Assembly (NCBI GenBank): GCA_945622055.1
Contig: CALZBV010000050.1
Location: forward strand, 1-12,966
DNA from: an uncultured Clostridia bacterium
Lineage (GTDB): Bacteria; Bacillota; Clostridia; Lachnospirales; Lachnospiraceae
Length of the DNA: 12,966 nt
Direction: 5' to 3'
Of the stretch, positions 6,876-12,966 are shown piece after piece. Both the position numbers and the translations under genes were made by a program. The notes under the pieces were generated by a model, which worked only from the letters and a program-made list of their open reading frames with translations, searched no databases and was not told where the DNA came from. The stretch's first letter is position 1. Each line of letters begins with the position of its first letter.

Positions 6876-8249
6876 TTATTGATTGAGATAAGCCTCATTT
6901 CTTGCAATAACTTCCTTCATAACCTCCGGCCCCGGAGCACCGAGCGTATTTCTCTTGTTTACGCAGGTTTCCATACGGATTGCATCGTAGATGTCGGCTT
7001 CAAATACCGGACTGATGGACTTGTAATCCAAAAGGGTCATGTCATCTAAGGCAATACCACGCTGCTCGCAGAACAGAACGAGCTGTCCGACAATGCCATG
7101 GGCATCGCGGAACGGAACTCCGTGGTTTACAAGATAGTCAGCGGCATCGGTAGCATTGGTAAAGCCGTTCTTTGCACTGGATTCCATGTTGGTTTTGTTG
7201 ATGCGCATCGTTGAAATCATACCGGTGAACAGGGAAATACAGCCCTTTACGGTATCGATTGCATCAAAGGTAAGCTCCTTATCTTCCTGCATATCCTTGT
7301 TGTAGGCAAGCGGAAGTCCCTTCATCGTAGTCAGAAGAGAAATGAGGGCACCGTAAACTCGTCCGGTCTTTCCGCGGACAAGCTCGGCAATGTCCGGATT
7401 CTTTTTTTGCGGCATGATGCTGCTGCCGGTGGAGTATGCGTCATCTAAATCTATAAAGCGGTATTCGTTGGAATTCCAAAGGATAATCTCCTCGCAGAAG
7501 CGGGAAAGATGCATCATAATGGTGGAAAGTGCGCTTAAAAACTCAATCAGGTAATCACGGTCGGAAACGGAATCCATGCTGTTTTGTGTTGCACCGGAAA
7601 ACTCCAGAAGAGAAGCGGTGTACTCACGATCAAGCGGATAGGTCGTACCTGCAAGGGCGCCTGCACCGAGCGGACAGAAATTTAAGCGTGTCTTTGTATC
7701 TGCAAGACGGGAACGGTCCCGCTTAAACATTTCGAAATAAGCGCCAACATGGTGTGCAAGTGTAACCGGCTGAGCCTTCTGAAGATGAGTAAAGCCTGGC
7801 ATATAGGTGGTTACATTTTCCTTCATCAGGGTATGAAGCTCTTTTAAAAGAGTATGAAGAAGCTCATCTACAGCATCAATTTCATCTCTGGTGTAAAGCT
7901 TCATATCCAGTGCAACCTGGTCATTTCTGCTTCTGCCGGTGTGGAGCTTTTTACCAACGTCGCCGACGCGCGCAATCAGATTTGCCTCCACAAAGCTGTG
8001 AATGTCCTCCTGGGAACCGTCAATCACTAAAGCTCCGTTTGTAATGTCTGCTTCAATACCGGTAAGACCGGAAATAATCGTATCACGTTCCGCCTCTGTT
8101 AAAATACCCTGTTTTGCAAGCATGGTAACGTGTGCAATGCTCCCCCGGATATCCTGATGATAAAACTTCTGGTCAAATCCGATGGAAGCGTTGAAATTAT
8201 GTACAAGTTCATTGGTTTCCTTTGTAAAACGACCGCCCCAAAGCTTCAT
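6876..8249 (-). CDS. argH: Argininosuccinate lyase
   Basis: Cleaves argininosuccinate to arginine and fumarate, the last step of arginine synthesis, in the cytoplasm as a homotetramer. The start at 8249 gives 457 residues beginning MKLWGGRF, the standard ArgH N-terminus, with an ideal AAAGGAG (8257-8263) seven bases upstream; the in-frame ATG at 8267 would add six residues and overlap that site, so it is rejected. Visible family features are the GRSRNDQVALD substrate-binding segment, GFTHLQKAQPVTLAHH with the catalytic-region His, and the fumarase/lyase signature GSSIMPQKKNPD starting at Gly275, whose second Ser (277) is the expected catalytic base. Length is normal and nothing is broken. It stands alone rather than with argG, and diverges from ackA. 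Confidence 0.97.
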   Translation of the reverse strand: MKLWGGRFTKETNELVHNFNASIGFDQKFYHQDIRGSIAHVTMLAKQGILTEAERDTIISGLTGIEADITNGALVIDGSQEDIHSFVEANLIARVGDVGKKLHTGRSRNDQVALDMKLYTRDEIDAVDELLHTLLKELHTLMKENVTTYMPGFTHLQKAQPVTLAHHVGAYFEMFKRDRSRLADTKTRLNFCPLGAGALAGTTYPLDREYTASLLEFSGATQNSMDSVSDRDYLIEFLSALSTIMMHLSRFCEEIILWNSNEYRFIDLDDAYSTGSSIMPQKKNPDIAELVRGKTGRVYGALISLLTTMKGLPLAYNKDMQEDKELTFDAIDTVKGCISLFTGMISTMRINKTNMESSAKNGFTNATDAADYLVNHGVPFRDAHGIVGQLVLFCEQRGIALDDMTLLDYKSISPVFEADIYDAIRMETCVNKRNTLGAPGPEVMKEVIARNEAYLNQ

Positions 8250-8286
8250 ATGTAGTCTCCTTTGCATTGGTAGATTTGAATTAAGA

Positions 8287-8311
8287 GGGGAAAGAAAGCG
8301 ACTTTTACCCC
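8287..8311 (-). other. Possible hairpin at the 5' end of the argH leader
   Basis: On the minus strand GGGG..AAAG can pair with CTTTCCCC around a seven-base loop, with a two-base bulge. It would lie at the very start of the predicted argH transcript, where stems can slow decay or bind a regulator. No ArgR box was recognised. Confidence 0.3.
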
Positions 8312-8319
8312 TGTGCGTT

Positions 8320-8348
8320 ATCGTAACATAAATAAGAAGTGTTGTCTA
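8320..8348 (-). promoter_or_regulatory. Candidate sigma-A promoter of argH
   Basis: On the minus strand TAGACA (8343-8348), a 17-base spacer and TACGAT (8320-8325) match the consensus at 5 of 6 and 4 of 6 positions. The predicted leader is about 64 bases. Confidence 0.55.
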
Positions 8349-8378
8349 GCAGATTTACAGAAAAAAAGCAAAAAAGAC

Positions 8379-8407
8379 TTGTAACAATTGGTAGATGGGG
8401 GTATAAT
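8379..8407 (+). promoter_or_regulatory. Sigma-A promoter of ackA
   Basis: TTGTAA (8379-8384), a 17-base spacer and a perfect TATAAT (8402-8407). The predicted transcript start is near 8414, leaving a leader of about 25 bases before the GTG start. A copy of the repeat ATTGGTAGAT lies inside the spacer. Confidence 0.8.
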
Positions 8408-8438
8408 TTAAGCATATTTTTTATGGGAGGAAGAAGTC

Positions 8439-9629
8439 GTGAAGATTTTAGTTATTAATTGCGGAAGTTCATCCTTAAAGTATCAGCTGATTGACATGGA
8501 GAATGAGGCCGTACTGGCAAAGGGTTTGTGCGAGCGTATTGGCATTGAGGGGTCTGTACTGACCCATAAGCCGGCAGGTAAGGAGAAGCTGGTGAAAGAG
8601 ACTCCGATGAAGGATCATCAGATTGCAATTCAGCTTGTTCTGGATGCACTTTTGGATAAGGTTTACGGAGTGATTTCGAATGTCAGTGAGATTTCCGCAA
8701 TCGGTCATCGTGTACTTCATGCAGGAAAGTACTACAGCGATTCTATCATAGTAAATGAAGATGTTAAGAAAGTGGTTCGTGACTGCTTTGACCTCGGACC
8801 GTTACATAATCCGGCGAACTTAATCGGTATTGAAGCCTGTGAAAAGGCTATGCCGGGAGTTCCGAATGTAGCTGTATTTGATACTGCATTTCATCAGACG
8901 ATGCCGGAGAAGGCATATATGTATGCAATTCCGTACGAGTATTATGAAAAGTACGACATCCGTCGTTATGGCTTCCACGGAACGAGCCATCGTTATGTAT
9001 CAAAAAGAACAATTGAGTTTGGCAATCTGGACCCGGACAATTCCAAGGTGATTGTTTGTCATCTTGGTAACGGCGGAAGCGTTTCTGCCGTATTAAACGG
9101 AAAATGCGTCGACACCAGTATGGGTCTTACGCCACTGGAAGGTCTTGTCATGGGAACGAGAAGCGGAGACATTGATCCGGCGGTGGTTCAGTACATTGCA
9201 AACAAGGAAAACAAGTCTGTAAACGAAGTGATCGATATTTTAAACAAGAAGTCCGGTATCCTTGGTATTTCCGGCCTTTCCAGTGATTTCCGGGATGTTC
9301 AGAAGGCGCAGAGCGAGGGAGACCACAGGGCAGATATTGCAATCGAAGCGTTCGTATATCGTGTAGCCAAGTACATTGGTGCTTATGCGGCAGCTATGAA
9401 CGGTGTAGATGCGATTACCTTTACAGCAGGTGTTGGTGAGAATGACGCTGACATTCGTAACGCAGTGTGCGCATATCTCGGCTACCTTGGTGTTCACATT
9501 GATACTGAGAAAAATAAGGTTCGTGGTGAGGAGAGAGAGATTTCTACTCCGGATTCCGGGGTTAAGGTATTTGCAATTCCTACCAATGAGGAGCTTGCAA
9601 TCGCAAGAGAGACAAAGGAACTGCTTTGA
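8439..9629 (+). CDS. ackA: Acetate kinase
   Basis: Converts acetyl phosphate and ADP to acetate and ATP in the cytoplasm, a main energy-yielding step of acetogenic fermentation, and can run in reverse. It starts at GTG (8439) with GGGAGGA (8425-8431) seven bases before it; the product is 396 residues beginning MKILVINCGSSSLKY. All catalytic positions known from the Methanosarcina enzyme fall at the same numbers: Asn7, Arg91, Asp148, His180 (in FHGTSHRYV), Arg241 (in GTRSGDIDP) and Glu384. The phosphate and adenosine loops GNGGSV and FTAGVGEND are intact. The gene is not preceded by pta in this window, so phosphotransacetylase must be encoded elsewhere. It has its own strong promoter and precedes yceD and rpmF, a common clostridial order, but that pair has its own promoter as well. 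Confidence 0.98.
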   Translation: MKILVINCGSSSLKYQLIDMENEAVLAKGLCERIGIEGSVLTHKPAGKEKLVKETPMKDHQIAIQLVLDALLDKVYGVISNVSEISAIGHRVLHAGKYYSDSIIVNEDVKKVVRDCFDLGPLHNPANLIGIEACEKAMPGVPNVAVFDTAFHQTMPEKAYMYAIPYEYYEKYDIRRYGFHGTSHRYVSKRTIEFGNLDPDNSKVIVCHLGNGGSVSAVLNGKCVDTSMGLTPLEGLVMGTRSGDIDPAVVQYIANKENKSVNEVIDILNKKSGILGISGLSSDFRDVQKAQSEGDHRADIAIEAFVYRVAKYIGAYAAAMNGVDAITFTAGVGENDADIRNAVCAYLGYLGVHIDTEKNKVRGEEREISTPDSGVKVFAIPTNEELAIARETKELL

Positions 9630-9636
9630 AAAGCAG
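9621..9636 (+). terminator. Weak hairpin at the ackA stop codon
   Basis: CTGCTTTGAAAAGCAG forms a six- to seven-base-pair stem over the last codons and the stop. The sequence after it (ATTTC) is a poor U-tract, so termination is doubtful. I see no better terminator in the rest of the roughly 200-base gap before yceD. Confidence 0.3.
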
Positions 9637-9739
9637 ATTTCAAACAGACCACAAAATGCAGCGGTTCGTATAAGTAGTGGCTTGATATAGTTCAAACTAC
9701 AATCTTTTGATGTTTTGCTGATGTTTTTACAAAAAACTG

Positions 9740-9768
9740 TTGACAAATAATTCATCGGATATTATAAT
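9740..9768 (+). promoter_or_regulatory. Perfect-consensus sigma-A promoter of yceD-rpmF
   Basis: TTGACA (9740-9745), a 17-base spacer and TATAAT (9763-9768): both hexamers and the spacing match the consensus exactly. Transcription should start near 9775, about 54 bases before the chosen yceD start. A strong constitutive promoter suits a ribosomal protein transcript. Confidence 0.92.
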
Positions 9769-9828
9769 GTTCAAGTGTGAGTTTTGGACCTATCTCTAAG
9801 TATGCCCTTCGGCGGACAGGAGTTTTGT

Positions 9829-10356
9829 ATGATTGTTTCTTTATCTGAAGTCATGCAGGTTACGGGAGGAGTCTTTAAGCAGGAGATTTCAACCGGTTTG
9901 GAGAATGTAGTTATTTCCGGCACGGCGTATTCCTTTTTGGAAAAACCGCAGGCTGTGATTACTGCATCCAATCTTGGCGGGAAAAAGGTAAAGATTACAT
10001 TGGAAGGCAGAACAGTACTGGCAATTCCGTGTGACCGTTGTCTTAGAGAAGTAGCTTATGAGTTGTTACTTCAGACGGAGAGGGAGATTGATTTTTCTCT
10101 TTCGGAGAAGGAACGGGCTGCAGAGTTGGACGAAACTGATTTTATAACCGGATACGATTTAGACGTGGACGCATTTGTCTGCGAAGAAATCTTGCTTGGG
10201 TTCCCCATGAAGGTTCTGTGTCAGGAAGACTGCAAAGGAATCTGCAAGGTTTGCGGAGCAAATCTGAACGAGGGCGAGTGTGGTTGTGACCGCACGGAAC
10301 TGGATCCGAGAATGTCTGTTATCCGAGATATCTTTAACAACTTTAAGGAGGTGTAA
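9829..10356 (+). CDS. yceD: DUF177 / YceD family protein
   Basis: A 175-residue member of the DUF177 family, found almost always beside rpmF and linked in some organisms to 23S rRNA accumulation or ribosome assembly; no enzymatic reaction is known. I chose the ATG at 9829 because AGGAG (9818-9822) lies six bases before it and the product then begins MIVSLSEV like its relatives. The frame also extends to a TTG at 9784 and an ATG at 9802, neither with a ribosome site. Two cysteine groups are visible: Cys68/Cys71 in IPCDRC, and a C-terminal cluster Cys131, 135, 139, 142, 151, 153 that could bind zinc. The rpmF ribosome site overlaps its last codons, pointing to coupled translation. Confidence 0.9.
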   Translation: MIVSLSEVMQVTGGVFKQEISTGLENVVISGTAYSFLEKPQAVITASNLGGKKVKITLEGRTVLAIPCDRCLREVAYELLLQTEREIDFSLSEKERAAELDETDFITGYDLDVDAFVCEEILLGFPMKVLCQEDCKGICKVCGANLNEGECGCDRTELDPRMSVIRDIFNNFKEV

Positions 10357-10358
10357 TC

Positions 10359-10541
10359 ATGGGAGCAATTTGTCCGAAGAATAAGCATTCCAAGGCAAGA
10401 AGAGACAGTCGCAGAGCAAACTGGAAGATGACTGCTCCGAATCTTGTAAAGTGCAGCAAGTGTGGCGCGCTTATGATGCCGCACAGAGTATGCAAGGCTT
10501 GCGGTTCTTACAACAAGAAGGAAATCATCGCAGCTGAGTAA
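10359..10541 (+). CDS. rpmF: Large-subunit ribosomal protein bL32
   Basis: A 60-residue basic protein of the 50S subunit. The N-terminal half carries the KARRDSRRANWK stretch typical of bL32, and the C-terminal half a zinc ribbon with Cys32/Cys35 and Cys45/Cys48, so this is the zinc-binding (C+) form. AAGGAGG (10345-10351) lies seven bases before the ATG and inside the end of yceD; the gap between the genes is two bases. The start reads MGAICPKNKHSK rather than the MAVPKRKTSK of many bacteria, as seen in clostridia. It is followed at once by a terminator, so the transcript carries only yceD and rpmF. Confidence 0.97.
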   Translation: MGAICPKNKHSKARRDSRRANWKMTAPNLVKCSKCGALMMPHRVCKACGSYNKKEIIAAE

Positions 10542-10558
10542 TAAACTGAAAAGCATGT

Positions 10559-10600
10559 AAATCCAAGGGGTTCAGTGATGTTTCCCTTGGATTTTTCTTT
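10559..10600 (+). terminator. Intrinsic terminator of yceD-rpmF
   Basis: AAATCCAAGGG (10559-10569) pairs perfectly with CCCTTGGATTT (10584-10594) around a 14-base loop, followed by a T-rich tail (TTTTTCTTT). Confidence 0.9.
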
Positions 10601-10666
10601 GTCCGGGGCTGTTGTATCTGTGTAATATGAATTTATCGTGAACTGTGCTGTATTCTCATATTTTCC

Positions 10667-10695
10667 TTGCCTTTTCAAAAAAAATATGCTACTAT
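10667..10695 (+). promoter_or_regulatory. Candidate sigma-A promoter of rho-ung
   Basis: TTGCCT (10667-10672), a 17-base spacer and TACTAT (10690-10695). An inverted repeat, GAGGA (10697-10701) and TCCTC (10709-10713), covers the predicted start point and could be an operator. The leader is about 90 bases. Confidence 0.6.
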
Positions 10696-10792
10696 AGAGG
10701 AGAAAGTTTCCTCAATAGTTTCACTTTATACGTTTCTGTATTAGATCCCATGAGAACAAAATCATTAGTTTACATAGAGTTTAGGAGGAAGT

Positions 10793-12532
10793 ATGGAAGA
10801 TTTTCAAAACATGACAATTGTTCAGTTACGTGAAGAGGCAAGAGTGCGCGGATTAAAGGGAATGTCGTCAGCGAAAAAACAGGAGCTGATTGACGCTCTT
10901 TGTAAAAATCCTGCATCGAAAACAATGGAAGATAAACAGGTGACGGTGACGGAGTCTGCAGGGACCGCAGCAGAAAAGCCTGCAATTACTCCGGCAGCTT
11001 CGGAAAGGTCTGCAATTACTCCGGAAACAGCTCCGGAAAAGCCTGCAATTACTCCGGAGGCAGCTTTGGAAAGGTCATCAGGCGCACCGGAAAAAACGGT
11101 TGGGGCACAGAATGAGCGTCGACCGGGGGCGTATTCGTATGACCGGAACCAAAGCAGTAATAAAGAGCGCCAGAACGGGTATGGTTTCCGGCCAAACAGT
11201 GACCGGAGTACGGTTCAGAGACCGCAAAACAGCAGTTATGAGCGTGTACCTGCAAACCGTACCGAGAATGAGTCAAGAATAAATGCTACCCGAACGGCAG
11301 GGGAGGGTATGCCGACCGGTGAGGTGGTAGTTCAGGATGTTTCTGCAAACCAGAGATACGATGTGGACAAGTTTTCTATGGCAGATATGGCACATCTTGA
11401 CAGTGGTGAGACGAGAGAAGGTATTCTTGAGGTTATGCCGGACTTTGGATTTATCCGCAGTGACAATTTCCTTTCCGGTCCGAATGATGTCTATGTTTCT
11501 CTTGCGCAGATCAGACGCTTTGGGCTTCGTACCGGAGATATCGTTTGCGGAAATACCAAGATTCGTACACAAAATGAAAAGTTTGTTGCCCTTTTATACA
11601 TCAAAAGTGTTAACGGGATTCCGATTGAAAAGTTTGGCAGAAGAAAGAATTTCGAGGAACTGACACCGATTTATCCGAATGAGCGAATCCACCTTGAAAC
11701 GAACGGCTGCAGTCTTTCCATGCGTATGGTAGACCTGATTTCTCCAATTGGAAAAGGTCAGAGAGGTATGATTGTTTCCCAGCCGAAGACCGGTAAAACG
11801 ACGCTGTTAAAGCAGATTGCCAAGTCAATTACCGAGAATCATCCGGATATGAATCTGATCATTCTTTTGATTGATGAACGTCCGGAGGAAGTAACCGACA
11901 TCAAAGAGTCCATTGAGGGCGAGAAGGTAAAAGTAATCTATTCTACCTTTGATGAGCTTCCGGAAAAGCATAAAAAAGTTTCCGAAATGGTAATTGAGCA
12001 TGCGAAACGACTGGTTGAGCAGAAGGAAGATGTTGTAATCCTTTTAGACAGCATTACCCGTCTGGCACGTGCTTATAACCTTACGGTGACGGCAAGCGGA
12101 AGAACGCTTTCCGGTGGTCTGGACCCTGCAGCACTTTATATGCCGAAGAAGTTTTTTGGTGCTGCCCGTAACATGCGTGAGGGAGGAAGCCTGACTGTTT
12201 TGGCAACGGCACTGGTCGATACCGGAAGCCGTATGGATGATGTTGTATTTGAGGAATTTAAGGGCACCGGCAACATGGAGCTGCAGTTAGACCGTAACCT
12301 GTCGGAACGCCGCATTTTCCCTGCGATTGACCTGTTAAAATCCAGTACCAGAAGAGATGATTTGCTGCTGAACAAGGATGAGCAGGAGGCAGTTGCAATT
12401 ATGCGCAGAATGTTTAATGGAGCACGTGCAGACGAGAATCTGGAGAGTATTATCAAGACGTTTCAGAGTACGAAGAATAACGCGGAATTTGTGGAAACGA
12501 TTCGAAGAAGTGCGCCGGAAAAGAGGAGCTGA
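10793..12532 (+). CDS. rho: Transcription termination factor Rho with a long disordered N-terminal insert
   Basis: An ATP-driven hexameric RNA helicase that ends transcription of untranslated RNA. The protein is 579 residues, about 160 longer than the E. coli form. Residues 1-40 are the Rho_N helical domain (MTIVQLREEARVRGLKGM); about 42-195 are a low-complexity insert, first with three PAITP/SAITP repeats (63-90) and then rich in Arg, Asn, Gln, Ser and Tyr; about 200-275 are the cold-shock-like RNA-binding domain (EGILEVMPDFGFIR); the rest is the RecA-like motor with the P-loop QPKTGKTT (Lys335) and Walker B VVILLDSITRLARAYN (Asp419). Arginine/asparagine-rich inserts in Rho of other phyla can alter termination or cause condensation; this is inference here. 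AGGAGGAA (10783-10790) precedes the ATG at a short spacing. The ung start follows the stop by one base. Confidence 0.97.
   Translation: MEDFQNMTIVQLREEARVRGLKGMSSAKKQELIDALCKNPASKTMEDKQVTVTESAGTAAEKPAITPAASERSAITPETAPEKPAITPEAALERSSGAPEKTVGAQNERRPGAYSYDRNQSSNKERQNGYGFRPNSDRSTVQRPQNSSYERVPANRTENESRINATRTAGEGMPTGEVVVQDVSANQRYDVDKFSMADMAHLDSGETREGILEVMPDFGFIRSDNFLSGPNDVYVSLAQIRRFGLRTGDIVCGNTKIRTQNEKFVALLYIKSVNGIPIEKFGRRKNFEELTPIYPNERIHLETNGCSLSMRMVDLISPIGKGQRGMIVSQPKTGKTTLLKQIAKSITENHPDMNLIILLIDERPEEVTDIKESIEGEKVKVIYSTFDELPEKHKKVSEMVIEHAKRLVEQKEDVVILLDSITRLARAYNLTVTASGRTLSGGLDPAALYMPKKFFGAARNMREGGSLTVLATALVDTGSRMDDVVFEEFKGTGNMELQLDRNLSERRIFPAIDLLKSSTRRDDLLLNKDEQEAVAIMRRMFNGARADENLESIIKTFQSTKNNAEFVETIRRSAPEKRS
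10971..11073 (+). repeat. Tandem repeat within rho
   Basis: TGCAATTACTCCGG occurs at 10981-10994, 11011-11024 and 11044-11057, in units of 30 and 33 bases, each encoding (P/S)AITP followed by an Ala/Glu-rich spacer. The whole-codon unit lengths mean copy number could change without a frameshift. Confidence 0.85.
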
Positions 12533-12533
12533 T

Positions 12534-12966
12534 ATGGCAGCGATTTCAAATGACTGGTTACCTGCTTTGCAGGACGAGTTTCGAAAACCGTATTATGCTG
12601 AATTGTTTCGCTTTGTGAAGGAGGAATATTCCCGTGCGGTTGTTTATCCTCCGGCAGAGGAGATTTTCTCGGCCCTTCATCTGACACCGCTCTCTAAGGT
12701 AAAGGCGGTTATCATCGGGCAGGACCCGTATATCAATGAGGGACAGGCACATGGACTTTGTTTTTCTGTACGCCCGGGGCAGGCAATCCCGCCGTCCTTA
12801 GCGAATATCTATCAGGAGCTGAAGGAGGACTGTGGCTGTAAAATTCCGGACAACGGATATCTGGTAAAGTGGGCGGAGCAGGGGGTACTCCTGTTAAACT
12901 CAGTATTAACGGTGCGTGCACATCAGTCGTATTCCCATCAGGGAAAGGGCTGGGAACACTTTACGG
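12534..12966 (+). CDS. ung: Uracil-DNA glycosylase, family 1, 3' partial
   Basis: Removes uracil from DNA as the first step of base-excision repair. The start at 12534 follows the rho stop by one base, with GAGGAG (12523-12528) inside rho, so the two are co-transcribed. The window ends after 144 codons. Visible family features: the water-activating loop GQDPY with Asp64 at the same number as in E. coli, GQAHGLCFSV with the uracil-stacking Phe, IPPSLANIYQEL, and LLLNSVLTVRA with the uracil-binding Asn. The residue after DPY, normally His, is Ile67. The HPSP DNA-intercalation loop lies beyond the window end. Confidence 0.95.
   Translation, partial: MAAISNDWLPALQDEFRKPYYAELFRFVKEEYSRAVVYPPAEEIFSALHLTPLSKVKAVIIGQDPYINEGQAHGLCFSVRPGQAIPPSLANIYQELKEDCGCKIPDNGYLVKWAEQGVLLLNSVLTVRAHQSYSHQGKGWEHFT

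Noticed and set aside
8250..8267. Upstream ATG for argH at 8267
   Set aside because: It would overlap the clear AAAGGAG site and add six residues not found in ArgH, which normally starts at the LWGGRF motif.
9784..9828. TTG (9784) or ATG (9802) as the yceD start
   Set aside because: Neither has a ribosome site, whereas ATG 9829 has AGGAG six bases before it and gives the family N-terminus.
10645..10833. Small upstream open reading frame in the rho leader
   Set aside because: It has no ribosome site, overlaps the rho start out of frame, covers the predicted promoter, and has no recognisable protein features.
10971..11073. CRISPR-like repeat array
   Set aside because: Only three short repeats, in frame inside rho and encoding a protein repeat; the spacers are not independent sequences.

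Overview
The window looks like a chromosomal segment of a spore-forming, low-to-medium GC Gram-positive bacterium of the class Clostridia, most likely Lachnospiraceae. The signs are strong AGGAGG-type ribosome sites, the acetate kinase / DUF177 / ribosomal protein L32 cluster, a Rho factor with a long disordered N-terminal insert, and a spore-type peptidoglycan locus. The family-level placement is inference from protein character; no database search was possible.

Region 1 (1-2075) is the right-hand end of a prophage: an AT-rich probable tail or host-contact protein (cut by the window edge), a holin, and a cysteine-peptidase-type endolysin, all on the + strand. It stops abruptly at about position 2075, inside a host gene. 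From 2076 the sequence encodes the C-terminal part of a YaaH/SleL-like glycosyl hydrolase family 18 protein, a family linked to spore cortex lysis and spore coats. An in-frame TAG sits exactly where the upstream codon of the host gene should be. The prophage has therefore split a probable spore gene. This resembles the sporulation genes of Bacillus and Clostridium that are interrupted by excisable elements (sigK/skin, spsM/SP-beta), and it is the main discovery candidate here.

Region 2 (2523-4399) holds a bidirectional terminator, then, on the minus strand, a multidomain protein with a SpoIID-like lytic-transglycosylase domain and a C-terminal peptidoglycan-binding domain. It has no signal peptide, and a mother-cell sigma-type promoter candidate lies upstream. 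With the GH18 fragment next to it, this suggests a spore-envelope locus.

Region 3 (4400-6845) is a large lipoprotein combining a beta-propeller, an EF-hand-like calcium loop and a C-terminal chagasin-like (I42) protease-inhibitor domain. It may be driven by an ECF-sigma-type promoter. A bidirectional terminator separates it from argH.

Region 4 (6876-12966) is housekeeping: argH (minus) diverges from ackA (plus); then yceD (DUF177) and rpmF under a perfect-consensus sigma-A promoter; then rho and ung, apparently co-transcribed. The ung gene runs off the window end. Rho carries an expanded repeat-containing disordered region, and Ung shows a His-to-Ile change beside the catalytic Asp. No tRNA, rRNA, CRISPR array or insertion sequence was seen.
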